Below, piece by piece: positions 41,909 to 50,768 of a stretch of 64,000 nucleotides of DNA (within the stretch, counting starts at the first letter, position 1; every line of letters starts with the position of its first letter). The position numbers were made by a program, and so were the translations under genes. The notes below the pieces were generated by a model. The model ran no database searches, was not told where the DNA came from, and saw nothing but the letters and a program-made list of their open reading frames with translations. Origin of the DNA: Betaproteobacteria bacterium TMED82 (lineage in GTDB: Bacteria; Pseudomonadota; Gammaproteobacteria; Burkholderiales; Burkholderiaceae_A). The DNA is taken from positions 129,844-193,843 of the forward strand of contig NHEJ01000002.1 in the NCBI GenBank assembly GCA_002170395.1, written 5' to 3'.

Positions 41909-43285
41909 TCACTCGAGAAGTTTAAAGAGTACAGAACTAATAAATCCCGCAAGTGTAGCTAGACCAACTAGATTATTATCTGCTAGGTGATTTGCCTCAG
42001 GAAGCATTGCAGCACAAATCATGGTTAACATTGCACCAGCAGCTAACCCCTCTACTATGACTAAAACCGAATGGCTGACGTTATCGCCAATCAACGCGCC
42101 AAACGCTGCTCCAACAGCAGTGAGAACCACCAATGACCCCCATAAAGAAAGAATTTTCCAAATTGCCATTCCCTCTTTTTTCATTTGAGCAGAACTTGAT
42201 AAAGCTTCCGGAAAATTTGATAAAAAAAGGCCAGCGATCAATGTATAAGGGAGAACACTGAAAAACGTTGGCTCTACGCTCATTGCCACCTTAGTTGAAA
42301 TGAGCGTCAAAACAGCTAACCCTAAAACAAAGCTTTCAGGAATTGCATCAAGCATAATACCAAGCCAAATAGCAAACGCAGCATTTCCGTGAGAGTTGTA
42401 TTGCTTTTGTAAGTCAGCACGTGTTGGTAAGTCTCCTGAGTCTCCATGATGCAAAGCATTCATAGCTAAGTCTGCCCATTTTTGGCGCTCTGCCGTCTCG
42501 GACTCTACATGGGTTATATTTTCTTCGAATCTGTGAATTGCTAACTGTCTTAATTCTTGGTCAAATTCAGGAATTTTTTCTCGTAAAAAATGGAAATCCT
42601 CAGCCGACAAAACTAATAGTTCTGTGTCTTTTTTTGCAGTACATTGAGCAGTGCGATTAGTACCTTTTAGGAGGGCCATTTCACCTACAATCTCACCTCT
42701 TCCTAATTCTAAATCAGGGTGATCTGGACCGTCTACAGTCAGCAAACCATTCCTCACAACATACATGCACTCGGGAGTATCCCCTCTGCTGTAAACAGTA
42801 TCACCTGCATGACAAAATTTGGGTTTGAGGTAGCCAATAACTACCGACATATCCTCGGGGTCAAGCTTATAGAATAGGGATACATGCGATACGTCTTGCA
42901 TAGCTTTCTTAAAAAATTTCTCTTTATCAACCGCCGCTTTGGATAAAACGTAAACGGTTTTTCGGAGATACCCACCATTCTGGTTAATCACTTGATCCAG
43001 AAGAACAAACAACAATCCTCCCACAACTGCTCCAACTAAAAGCAAAACAAAGTTGTATTGGCTTTCAAGTTTTTCACTGGGTCCTTCGGCGTAAGTAAGA
43101 TCAAATACTGTAGGAGCAACCAATTCAATAGCTAATGCTGATAGTAAAGCTCCGGCTCCAAATGCAGCCAACAATCCGATGATTGTAGATGGAATCCGAA
43201 AATAGATACCCACCGCCGAACCAAAAAGCAAAGAGATTGAGCTAATAATTCCAACAAAGAAAGCCCACCAAACATAAAACTCCAT
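41909..43285 (-). CDS. ZIP-like metal transporter with a cyclic-nucleotide-binding domain inserted in its large loop
   Basis: TM helices at both ends; MLDAIPESFVLGLAVL and LSNFPEALSSSAQ resemble ZIP TM4/TM5; central CHAGDTVYSRGDTPECMYVVRNGLLTV...GEIVGEMALLKGTNRTAQCTA is a CNB fold with phosphate-binding cassette. Confidence 0.8.
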   Translation of the reverse strand: MEFYVWWAFFVGIISSISLLFGSAVGIYFRIPSTIIGLLAAFGAGALLSALAIELVAPTVFDLTYAEGPSEKLESQYNFVLLLVGAVVGGLLFVLLDQVINQNGGYLRKTVYVLSKAAVDKEKFFKKAMQDVSHVSLFYKLDPEDMSVVIGYLKPKFCHAGDTVYSRGDTPECMYVVRNGLLTVDGPDHPDLELGRGEIVGEMALLKGTNRTAQCTAKKDTELLVLSAEDFHFLREKIPEFDQELRQLAIHRFEENITHVESETAERQKWADLAMNALHHGDSGDLPTRADLQKQYNSHGNAAFAIWLGIMLDAIPESFVLGLAVLTLISTKVAMSVEPTFFSVLPYTLIAGLFLSNFPEALSSSAQMKKEGMAIWKILSLWGSLVVLTAVGAAFGALIGDNVSHSVLVIVEGLAAGAMLTMICAAMLPEANHLADNNLVGLATLAGFISSVLFKLLE

Positions 43286-43398
43286 CTAAACTCCAAAACT
43301 ATTTATTTACAAAAACATCCTTATATCAAAATTAATGCTCTTGCCAAATGCTCTAGTATTCCTCTACACTTCAGTAAAATAAATTTCAATCAGTCATT

Positions 43399-43596
43399 AT
43401 GATTCAATTCTATAAGAACAACCGAGACAAATTTTTCGTAGACTACCCCCAAGAAAAACTAGATGGGGAACTTTACAAGTACAAGTGCGCTTATTGCGGC
43501 TTAAGCACAATAGAAATATCTGGTCGGCTAGAAAATCATTTAAAAAGCTGTTCATATCGGCAACAAAATGAGCAATTAATAAAATCAAAAGCCTGA
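43399..43596 (+). CDS. Small putative zinc-finger protein (65 aa)
   Basis: KCAYCGLSTIEISGRLENHLKSC: C-x2-C-x13-H-x3-C; not covered by other supported genes. Confidence 0.5.
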   Translation: MIQFYKNNRDKFFVDYPQEKLDGELYKYKCAYCGLSTIEISGRLENHLKSCSYRQQNEQLIKSKA

Positions 43597-43603
43597 TATG
43601 AAC

Positions 43604-44902
43604 TTAAGAGGCAAACAGCAATTTATGCTGGATTACAAAAATAATTGCGCCGCTGATATAGCCAACTAGGGCTAACAGACTAATCTTCTTCACGTACCAA
43701 AAAAAGTTAATCCTCATTATTCCCATAGCAGCCAAACCTGCAGCTGACCCAATGATTAATATTGAGCCTCCGGTTCCGGCACAAAAGGCAAGAAACTGCC
43801 ATAAAAAACTGTCTTTAGGATTTACGTCCATGGGAAACATTTTAATCGAAGCGGCTACCATAGGCACATTATCCACTAAGGAGCTCATTAACCCAATAAG
43901 CCCAATGATCAACTCAACACTACCCAAAGTATCTGCTAACCACTGTGCTACAGTTGGCAGAATCTTACTGTGCTCTAAAGTTGCCACAGCCAGCAAAATA
44001 CCAATAAAAAATACTATTGAACTCAAATCGATTTTTGCTAAAGCGTGAGCTAGTCCAAGCTGATCCTTTTCCTTTTGAGATTTGTTCTTATGAAGTAAAT
44101 CAGTAGTTAACCAAAGGAAGCCTAGCCCAAACATAACTCCCAAGAAAGGAGGCAAGTGAGTAATCATTTTAAAAACAGGTACGGCAACTAGCACTCCAAT
44201 GCCCGCTATAAATATAATGTTTCTTTCAGACTCAGAGGTCTGTGCATGTCGAGCAACACCTACATCAGTTTTCGGCGCTTCAACAATCTGCCCTCTTACT
44301 GAGTTTGAGACAAACGCAAGCGGAACTACAGCTGCTACGACTGAGGGTATAAACACTTGATAAATGACAGTGACAGCCGAGATTTTATCTGCAACCCAAA
44401 GCATGGTTGTTGTTACATCACCAATTGGAGACCAAGCACCCCCAGCATTCGCTGTGATTACTACTAACCCAGCAAAGAGCAGTCGATCCTCTTTTTTTCC
44501 GAGAATTTTTTTCAAAAGAGAGCACATAACGATCGTTGTTGCTAGATTATCTAATACTGCACTTAGAAAAAAAGTTGCAACACCAAGCTGAATTAAAAGC
44601 GTTGAAGTTTTTCTCGTCTTTATGCGAGATGTAATGATGTCGAAACCGTTGTGAATATCAATTAACTCAACAATTGTCATTGCACCCATTAAAAAAAAGA
44701 CGATTTGTCCTACTTCTATGAGGGTATGCCCAAGTTCATCGTGAACCATTGTATGAATGTCACCCCCACTGAATAAAACATAAATTGTCCATAACAACCC
44801 AGCACCAATAAGTGCAGTAGCCGTTTTATTCACGTGCAAGGGGTGTTCCAAAGCTATGGCAGCATAGGATAAAAGAAATATTAAAGAAAGAGCGACTATC
44901 AC
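43604..44902 (-). CDS. nhaD: Na+/H+ antiporter NhaD family (ArsB/NhaD)
   Basis: 432 aa; NANAGGAWSPIGDVTTTMLWV-like motif, SSLVDNVPMVAASIKMF, GTGGSILIIGSAAG. Confidence 0.9.
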   Translation of the reverse strand: MIVALSLIFLLSYAAIALEHPLHVNKTATALIGAGLLWTIYVLFSGGDIHTMVHDELGHTLIEVGQIVFFLMGAMTIVELIDIHNGFDIITSRIKTRKTSTLLIQLGVATFFLSAVLDNLATTIVMCSLLKKILGKKEDRLLFAGLVVITANAGGAWSPIGDVTTTMLWVADKISAVTVIYQVFIPSVVAAVVPLAFVSNSVRGQIVEAPKTDVGVARHAQTSESERNIIFIAGIGVLVAVPVFKMITHLPPFLGVMFGLGFLWLTTDLLHKNKSQKEKDQLGLAHALAKIDLSSIVFFIGILLAVATLEHSKILPTVAQWLADTLGSVELIIGLIGLMSSLVDNVPMVAASIKMFPMDVNPKDSFLWQFLAFCAGTGGSILIIGSAAGLAAMGIMRINFFWYVKKISLLALVGYISGAIIFVIQHKLLFAS

Positions 44903-44996
44903 CTGTTTAAACCTCCAAATAAAAACAATTAAATACCGTCTTAGGCAGTTGGCAAACTATGCGAGAAATAATCTATCAAAAAGTCTAAACATCAGT

Positions 44997-45395
44997 CTAT
45001 ATCCCTAAAAGTTTAGTATTATTTTTTATGAAAATGACTTCCATGTGAGAACTAATATCCTCTTTTTTTACATTAAAAGCCTCTAAAAACTTATCAAACA
45101 ATTCAAGCTCCTCTGGTTCTGACGTACCGTCAGATAGTAAAGAGTCGTAAGTGTTCAACAAAACGCAAAGTTTTTGATCGTCATTAAGTAATGAGGGAGC
45201 CTGCTTTAAAAAAATATCCAGAGGTGTATCTCGAACAAAATCTAGAGCTGTCTCTAGCAATTCATCATCTCCCCCAACGACTGTCTTTAACTGACCCCAC
45301 TCTTGTTGAGCGATAGTCCCGTCAATGGAAGACATATATATCAAACTTGCGGCCATGATCAGCCTTGTATCAAGCTTCGTTGACTCCTCAACCAT
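44997..45395 (-). CDS. TerB-like domain protein
   Basis: 132 aa helical protein; AASLIYMSSIDGTIAQQEWGQLKTVVGGDDELLE typical of TerB-like proteins. Confidence 0.55.
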   Translation of the reverse strand: MVEESTKLDTRLIMAASLIYMSSIDGTIAQQEWGQLKTVVGGDDELLETALDFVRDTPLDIFLKQAPSLLNDDQKLCVLLNTYDSLLSDGTSEPEELELFDKFLEAFNVKKEDISSHMEVIFIKNNTKLLGI

Positions 45396-45613
45396 CCTCT
45401 TTCTCCAGAAAAAACATTTTTTTTTACATCTTAGTTTTACAACTTATGCCTTGTATGATAGCCAATAAATTAATTTCATGCCAATGTTATTCATGTCTTG
45501 ACTTGTATTTTGTTGTTTATTTTTAATTTTAATAAAATTTATGCTGTTACAGGTAACGGTCACTCGTAATTTAATAAAAAACAAATTTTTTCAATTATCG
45601 TTAAAATAACTGT

Positions 45614-45814
45614 ATGCAAAAAAAATTTAGAGAAGAAGATATTTCTAGAATTATAGAAATGGCTTGGGAAGACAGAACTCCGTTTGATTCAATACGGTTG
45701 CTTTACGGATTATCAATGAATGATGTGCGCAGTTTGATGAAACTCCATTTAAAAAAAAACTTTTTTGGTGTGGACAGCGAGAATAAAGGGAAGAAAAACA
45801 AAACACATAGCTAG
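45614..45814 (+). CDS. TIGR03643/DUF2805 family protein
   Basis: ISRIIEMAWEDRTPFDSIRLLYGLSMNDVRSLMKLHLKKNFF matches the family MAWEDRTPF consensus. Confidence 0.8.
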   Translation: MQKKFREEDISRIIEMAWEDRTPFDSIRLLYGLSMNDVRSLMKLHLKKNFFGVDSENKGKKNKTHS

Positions 45815-46713
45815 GCGAAATACAAAAATAACGCGTGCTTTCTGTTCTCGACAGTATAAAGTCATTAACCGCAAGACATAAAGCAGATTTATTCATTACT
45901 TTCGCAAAAACTCCTATTTTAAATCGAGTGCAGTGATAGTTGGTCCTTATTTAAACTATTTCTGTGCCCACTCATATTACGTAAGTCAGTTGATCTTTTT
46001 TATGCCAATTTTAAAAAAGACAAGAGTTTAAAAGTTACATACGTTATTTCTACTCTGGCAAGCTTGCAAAAATCATAATCCAGATTGTGCGGTAAAACTT
46101 TAAAACCTTTTGTAGGCTATCTAACATCGATTGTGTTTTTCTACATGCAATCGTTATACTTGAAAAACTTATTCAGAGTTACAGTTGTATTTCGTGCTTA
46201 TTAAACTATTAACATTTTTTTTTGAGCGATCAGCTTTATATTTGGTTACCAAGATCTAAATCAATTCACTTGCATGTTAGGGCCTAATTACATCGTCAAT
46301 GGAGCTACAATTTGCTCTGTACTATCTTAAAGCCACCCCAAACAGATATCTTTAAACTTCAGGTTTGACGCTCAGTTACCTAATTAGAAAAATACCACCC
46401 AAAGTACTTCGAAAGAACTAGCTTATGACTTAATTGACTAATTGAAAACTTTACTACCTTTACAAAAAGTTATTTTCCCTTTTTGGATTAGAGTCATGAA
46501 TATTTCTTTGCCCCCCGTCAATTAAATATTTTTATCCTAAGTAAGTAAAACTTAATGTTTAATCGTGTCCAGGACAAAAATATGACTCTCTTATTATAAA
46601 TTTCTTCTAAGATGTTAAAATTTTCGTCTAAAATCTTGAAATTGGAGGCTTTTTTTTGTAAAGTAATCAGTAGACCCTCCAATATTTGGAGAATCGTAAA
46701 ATTTCGTTCAGGG

Positions 46714-46965
46714 ATGCCTATGAGTAACAGGCTTAGGGAAGAAAGACAATCAGTGAACCTTGACATTAAGATGGCCGCGGAAAAGAGTGGTATCTCTAGA
46801 GCGCAGATTATTGCTCTAGAAGAGGACAACACCAGAGTTTTCTCGTCTAAACTTGTTTATCACATGACTGAAAAAAAATTAATGAAGTTTTACGACAATG
46901 AGCGGTTGAGGAAATCTAAAGGTTTGGATTCAATACCGTCTTTTTTGAGAAGCAGAATTTCTTGA
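46714..46965 (+). CDS. RodZ-like N-terminal helix-turn-helix protein (standalone)
   Basis: MSNRLREERQSVNLDIKMAAEKSGISRAQIIALEEDNTRVFSS. Start assigned to ATG 46714/46720, not ORF start 46612. Confidence 0.55.
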   Translation: MPMSNRLREERQSVNLDIKMAAEKSGISRAQIIALEEDNTRVFSSKLVYHMTEKKLMKFYDNERLRKSKGLDSIPSFLRSRIS

Positions 46966-47108
46966 TGTCTAGTTATATACCCCAGTACAACAAAAATATG
47001 TTTTCTGTTAAAAAAATAGAGTGGGAATGTATTTAGCTGGAGGGTGCTTGTATTAGGCTTCAGTATTTTCCTAACTTTAGTTTCCGCTTTTTTTAGTTAA
47101 CAATTTCT

Positions 47109-47663
47109 ATGCTAACCTTCATTAAAAAATTGTTTAAACATAACCGGACAAAAAATCAGGAGGTTGGCACATTAGGCGACTCAGCAAAACGGTCGAATGT
47201 CCAATCAAACGTATCGCTCAAGGGTGATGTTGTTTTCACGGGTATGTTAAAAATCGATGGTACTGTCATAGGTGACATTAACTCGATTGGGAGTGAACCA
47301 TCAACCCTCATAATAGAAAGAAATGCCATTGTTAAAGGCAACATAAATTGCCAAACTTTAACTCTTTACGGAATCGTGTATGGCAACGTTGTAGCAAATT
47401 CAATAAGCATTGAAAATCAATCCCATATTGTCGGAAACTGCTTTTATAATTCGATTGAGGTGCACGTTGGTGCAAAAATAAGCGGGTCTTTATTATTGAA
47501 ATCGTCCTTTACACAAAAGAACGTTGGCGAAGCTTTAGATTCTGATGTTAAGAAGTCATTTGTTGGCTCTGATCCCTCAGACACTGTAAGTGATGACAAA
47601 AATAAAGTCCCTAGAGTGGAAAAAATGCAGTTTTTAAATGACAGAGCTACCCTAATTCAATAG
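47109..47663 (+). CDS. Bactofilin (polymer-forming cytoskeletal protein)
   Basis: LKGDVVFTGMLKIDGTVIGDI...NAIVKGNINCQTLTLYGIVYGNVVANSISIENQSHIVGNCFYNSIEVHVGAKISGSL beta-helical repeat. Confidence 0.88.
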   Translation: MLTFIKKLFKHNRTKNQEVGTLGDSAKRSNVQSNVSLKGDVVFTGMLKIDGTVIGDINSIGSEPSTLIIERNAIVKGNINCQTLTLYGIVYGNVVANSISIENQSHIVGNCFYNSIEVHVGAKISGSLLLKSSFTQKNVGEALDSDVKKSFVGSDPSDTVSDDKNKVPRVEKMQFLNDRATLIQ

Positions 47664-47692
47664 GGTCTAGAGTTTAAACTTACTGAATTAGG
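47649..47692 (+). repeat. Overlapping, mutually exclusive inverted repeats between the bactofilin and parA genes
   Basis: ACCCTA/TAGGGT (47649-47654, 47661-47666) and CCTAATTCA/TGAATTAGG (47651-47659, 47684-47692) share the left arm. Confidence 0.5.
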
Positions 47693-47717
47693 TTAGGGGA
47701 CGAGGAGACTTTAAAAA

Positions 47718-48599
47718 TTGGAAAGTTTGAGAATTTTACTAGTAAGCCAGAAGGGCGGAGTTGGTAAAAGTACTATTTCGGCCAACCTTGCAGCATGGTA
47801 CGGGTCAATACCAAAACGAAAAACTGTTTTACTGGATTTCGATCCTCATGCATCCGCTAGTGAATGGCTGAACAATTTAAAACCTGAAAACGTGTCAGTT
47901 TACTGCCACACGTTCAAAGACTTTGTGGCTCAAAGATGGTTTATCAGTGCCAGGATGGAAGTTAGAAAAAGAGCTGCTATAAACCAAATTTTGATTGCGG
48001 ATCTTACTTGGACAAAACCAATGAACAAAGATTTCATTACAGAATTTGACATTATAATAGTTCCATGTGGTGTCTCTCAGGTTGAGGTAGAAGCTACGAA
48101 AAACTTTATATCAAATAATTTAATTGGTGCTAACAGATCCGAGATAAGTCCAAAACTATTGTTGTGCCCATCGAGACTAACCGAAAGAGAACTGAAAACA
48201 AATCCATTTTACTCGGAGAAATTTAGTTTTCCACTTCTACTTTTACCTCCTCTTCCAGCCGATTCTGAGGTAAAGAACATGTTTAAAAAAAATTTTGTGT
48301 TTGACTCAAACGCTGTGCATGCTGGCTACTATGACAGATGTTTTAAAGCCATTTTTAAGGTTGGAGAAGATTTTTTGAAGTCGAAGCAGAAAGTTGAATA
48401 TGGTAATAAAAAGAGTGTCATTTCGTCTCTCACGCACAAGGAAAATTCTGCTGTGAAAAAGAAAATGGGTCCCTCTCAATACCTAACTAATGTTGAAAAA
48501 TTAATAAGTGATAAAAAAGTCAACAAAAAAAGCGATAAAAAAGAATCTTATGATGTATCAAGGGAGAAGAGAACTTGGCTTCAAAGGCTTTTGTGGTAA
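47718..48599 (+). CDS. ParA/MinD-family ATPase (orphan)
   Basis: LLVSQKGGVGKSTISANLAAWYG deviant Walker A; VLLDFDPHASASEWL; TTG start; Lys-rich tail ending EKRTWLQRLLW. Confidence 0.85.
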   Translation: MESLRILLVSQKGGVGKSTISANLAAWYGSIPKRKTVLLDFDPHASASEWLNNLKPENVSVYCHTFKDFVAQRWFISARMEVRKRAAINQILIADLTWTKPMNKDFITEFDIIIVPCGVSQVEVEATKNFISNNLIGANRSEISPKLLLCPSRLTERELKTNPFYSEKFSFPLLLLPPLPADSEVKNMFKKNFVFDSNAVHAGYYDRCFKAIFKVGEDFLKSKQKVEYGNKKSVISSLTHKENSAVKKKMGPSQYLTNVEKLISDKKVNKKSDKKESYDVSREKRTWLQRLLW

Positions 48600-48985
48600 A
48601 AATCTTTTATTTCTGTTTGATATTTTTCATGCTTGCTAGCAACTCCCTGGCAGATCAATGGGTGCTTATTGCTAAGGGTAAAAATTTCACAGAATATTTT
48701 AAAAACTCCTCGAGAACAGGTAGATTCGCCTCCATTGATGCCCTTAGAAACTACGACTTTGAAAATACTCCAAAGAACCAAAAGTTTTTGTCAAAGAAGA
48801 CCAGCATTCAATTTGATTGCTCTAGAAAGAGATTTAAAGTGATAAGCGTAGAAAAATATGACAAAGAAATGACTAGAGGCAAGTTAATAAAAAAAATAAA
48901 AAATGAATTACCATGGACTGATGTAGAAAAAAATACTTTACATGCCACTTATTTAAAAAAAACCTGTGGAGTCAGCATGAATTGA
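48593..48985 (+). CDS. Secreted surface-adhesin-E-like protein
   Basis: Signal peptide VKIFYFCLIFFMLASNSLA|DQ; WVLIAKGKNFTEYFKNSS...SIQFDCSRKRFKV. Likely GTG start 48593; listed ORF start is a TTG at 48575. Confidence 0.55.
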   Translation: MVKIFYFCLIFFMLASNSLADQWVLIAKGKNFTEYFKNSSRTGRFASIDALRNYDFENTPKNQKFLSKKTSIQFDCSRKRFKVISVEKYDKEMTRGKLIKKIKNELPWTDVEKNTLHATYLKKTCGVSMN

Positions 48986-49074
48986 ATAAAATCTACTGTG
49001 ATTTATGACTAAACTTATTTTTTAATTGCTTCAAAGCCAGTATCATATAAAGAAAAGTGGAGGGGTATTGAAAT

Positions 49075-50727
49075 ATGAAGGATTTTCTATGGGGTCGTTA
49101 CTCGTTTTTAGCTTATCCCACCATTCTCACACTGGTATCATTTATTGCGTCCCTTTACCTCTTGCCATTTCTCTTGCCCACTGTAATTTTCGGAGCTTTT
49201 GCAGTAGTTGGTTGGAAAGATTATCTACAGAAAAAACACGGGGTTTTGGGTAATTTTCCGCTCCTTGGCAGATTTCGGTATATGTTGGAAAGCATTAGAC
49301 CAGAAATGAGACAGTATTTTTGGGAAGCTGACACTGATGAAATCCCATATTCAAGAAATCAAAGAGCCATGGTTTATCAAAGAGCGAAAGATCAATTGGC
49401 GGCTAGACCATTTGGTTCGGTGAAAAGTATGTATCTTGAAGACCATAGTTGGCTAAATCACTCTGTTACCCCTACTCACATTACAGACAAAAATTTTAAG
49501 ATTCAGGTTGGATCAGGTGAACGCGCTTACAACATTTCAGTTTTGAATATATCTGGGACGTCTTTCGGTGCTCTGTCCCCTCGTGCCATTGAATCTTTAA
49601 ATACTGGTGCAAGAATAGCGGACTGTGCTCATAACACTGGGGAAGGGTCTATTTCTCCCTTTCACGAGGCTGGAAACGGCGACTTAATATGGCAAATAGG
49701 TACGGGATATTTCGGTTGCCGAAATTCAGAAGGTGAATTTGACCCTATCAAATTCTCGGAAAAAGCGACAAAAAGCCAGGTGAAAATGATCGAAATTAAA
49801 ATCAGTCAGGGCGCTAAACCAGGTCATGGCGGGATGCTTCTCGCTCCAAAAGTAACACCAATAATTGCTGAGACTAGGGGTGTGGAACCTTATAAAGATT
49901 GCTTTTCGCCCTGCGCTCACTCTGAATTTTCCACGCCTCTTGAATTGCTAGAGTTTGCAGAAAAACTTCGGCATCTTTCGGGAGATAAACCTGTGGGTAT
50001 TAAATTATGCATCGGACATCCCTGGGAGATAATTGCAATAGTTAAGGCCATGGTTGAAACTGGTAAACTACTCGACTTCATCACCGTAGATGGTTCGGAG
50101 GGTGGAACAGGAGCTGCCCCCGTAGAGTTTACTGACCATTTGGGCTCACCCCTTTCCGATGGTGTTGTATTTGTGGATAATGCTTTGATTGGAGCAGATC
50201 TGAGAGACAAGGTTAAGATTGCCGCTTCGGGTAAAGTAGTAAGTGCTTATGACATTGTAAGGTTATGCGCTCTGGGAGCAGATTGGATAAATATGGCTAG
50301 GCCATTTATGTTCTCTATTGGTTGTATACAAGCTAGAGATTGCGCCTCGGGACACTGCCCTACAGGAATTGCTACGATGGACAAAAAACGGTATAGGGTG
50401 ATAGATGTTAAAAATAGAGCATCAAGAGTCGCAAGATTCCATAAAAATACTGTTACTGCAGTCGCAGAAATGCTAGAGTCTACCGGGCTTACTCACCCTA
50501 CAGATCTTACGAGGCGTTATATTGTTCGGAGATTATCTGCAAGCCAAATAAGATTAGAAGATCAAATTTACCCAAAAGTAGATAAGGGAGCCCTTTTGAG
50601 AGATGAAAAAGTAGAAGACCCTCGTTTAGCTGTTTACTGGAATAGAGTATCTAAGGATAGTTTTAGTCCTAATGATGAAGAAGCTACTGAGAAAGCTCTT
50701 GAAGAAGAGTATGAGCAAATAAATTAA
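49075..50727 (+). CDS. FMN-binding glutamate synthase family protein
   Basis: 550 aa; N-terminal TM, GQPGHGGMLL-like KPGHGGMLLAPKV, TVDGSEGGTGAAPVEFTDH, GCIQARDCASGHCPTGIAT Fe-S ligands. Confidence 0.88.
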   Translation: MKDFLWGRYSFLAYPTILTLVSFIASLYLLPFLLPTVIFGAFAVVGWKDYLQKKHGVLGNFPLLGRFRYMLESIRPEMRQYFWEADTDEIPYSRNQRAMVYQRAKDQLAARPFGSVKSMYLEDHSWLNHSVTPTHITDKNFKIQVGSGERAYNISVLNISGTSFGALSPRAIESLNTGARIADCAHNTGEGSISPFHEAGNGDLIWQIGTGYFGCRNSEGEFDPIKFSEKATKSQVKMIEIKISQGAKPGHGGMLLAPKVTPIIAETRGVEPYKDCFSPCAHSEFSTPLELLEFAEKLRHLSGDKPVGIKLCIGHPWEIIAIVKAMVETGKLLDFITVDGSEGGTGAAPVEFTDHLGSPLSDGVVFVDNALIGADLRDKVKIAASGKVVSAYDIVRLCALGADWINMARPFMFSIGCIQARDCASGHCPTGIATMDKKRYRVIDVKNRASRVARFHKNTVTAVAEMLESTGLTHPTDLTRRYIVRRLSASQIRLEDQIYPKVDKGALLRDEKVEDPRLAVYWNRVSKDSFSPNDEEATEKALEEEYEQIN

Positions 50728-50768
50728 ATTAGATAAAAAGTTTTTTTAAAAATTGACGGAGCATAACA

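Noticed and set aside
46518-46832. 104-aa minus-strand ORF overlapping the RodZ-like HTH gene
   Set aside because: The plus-strand HTH has a recognisable motif; this ORF has none.
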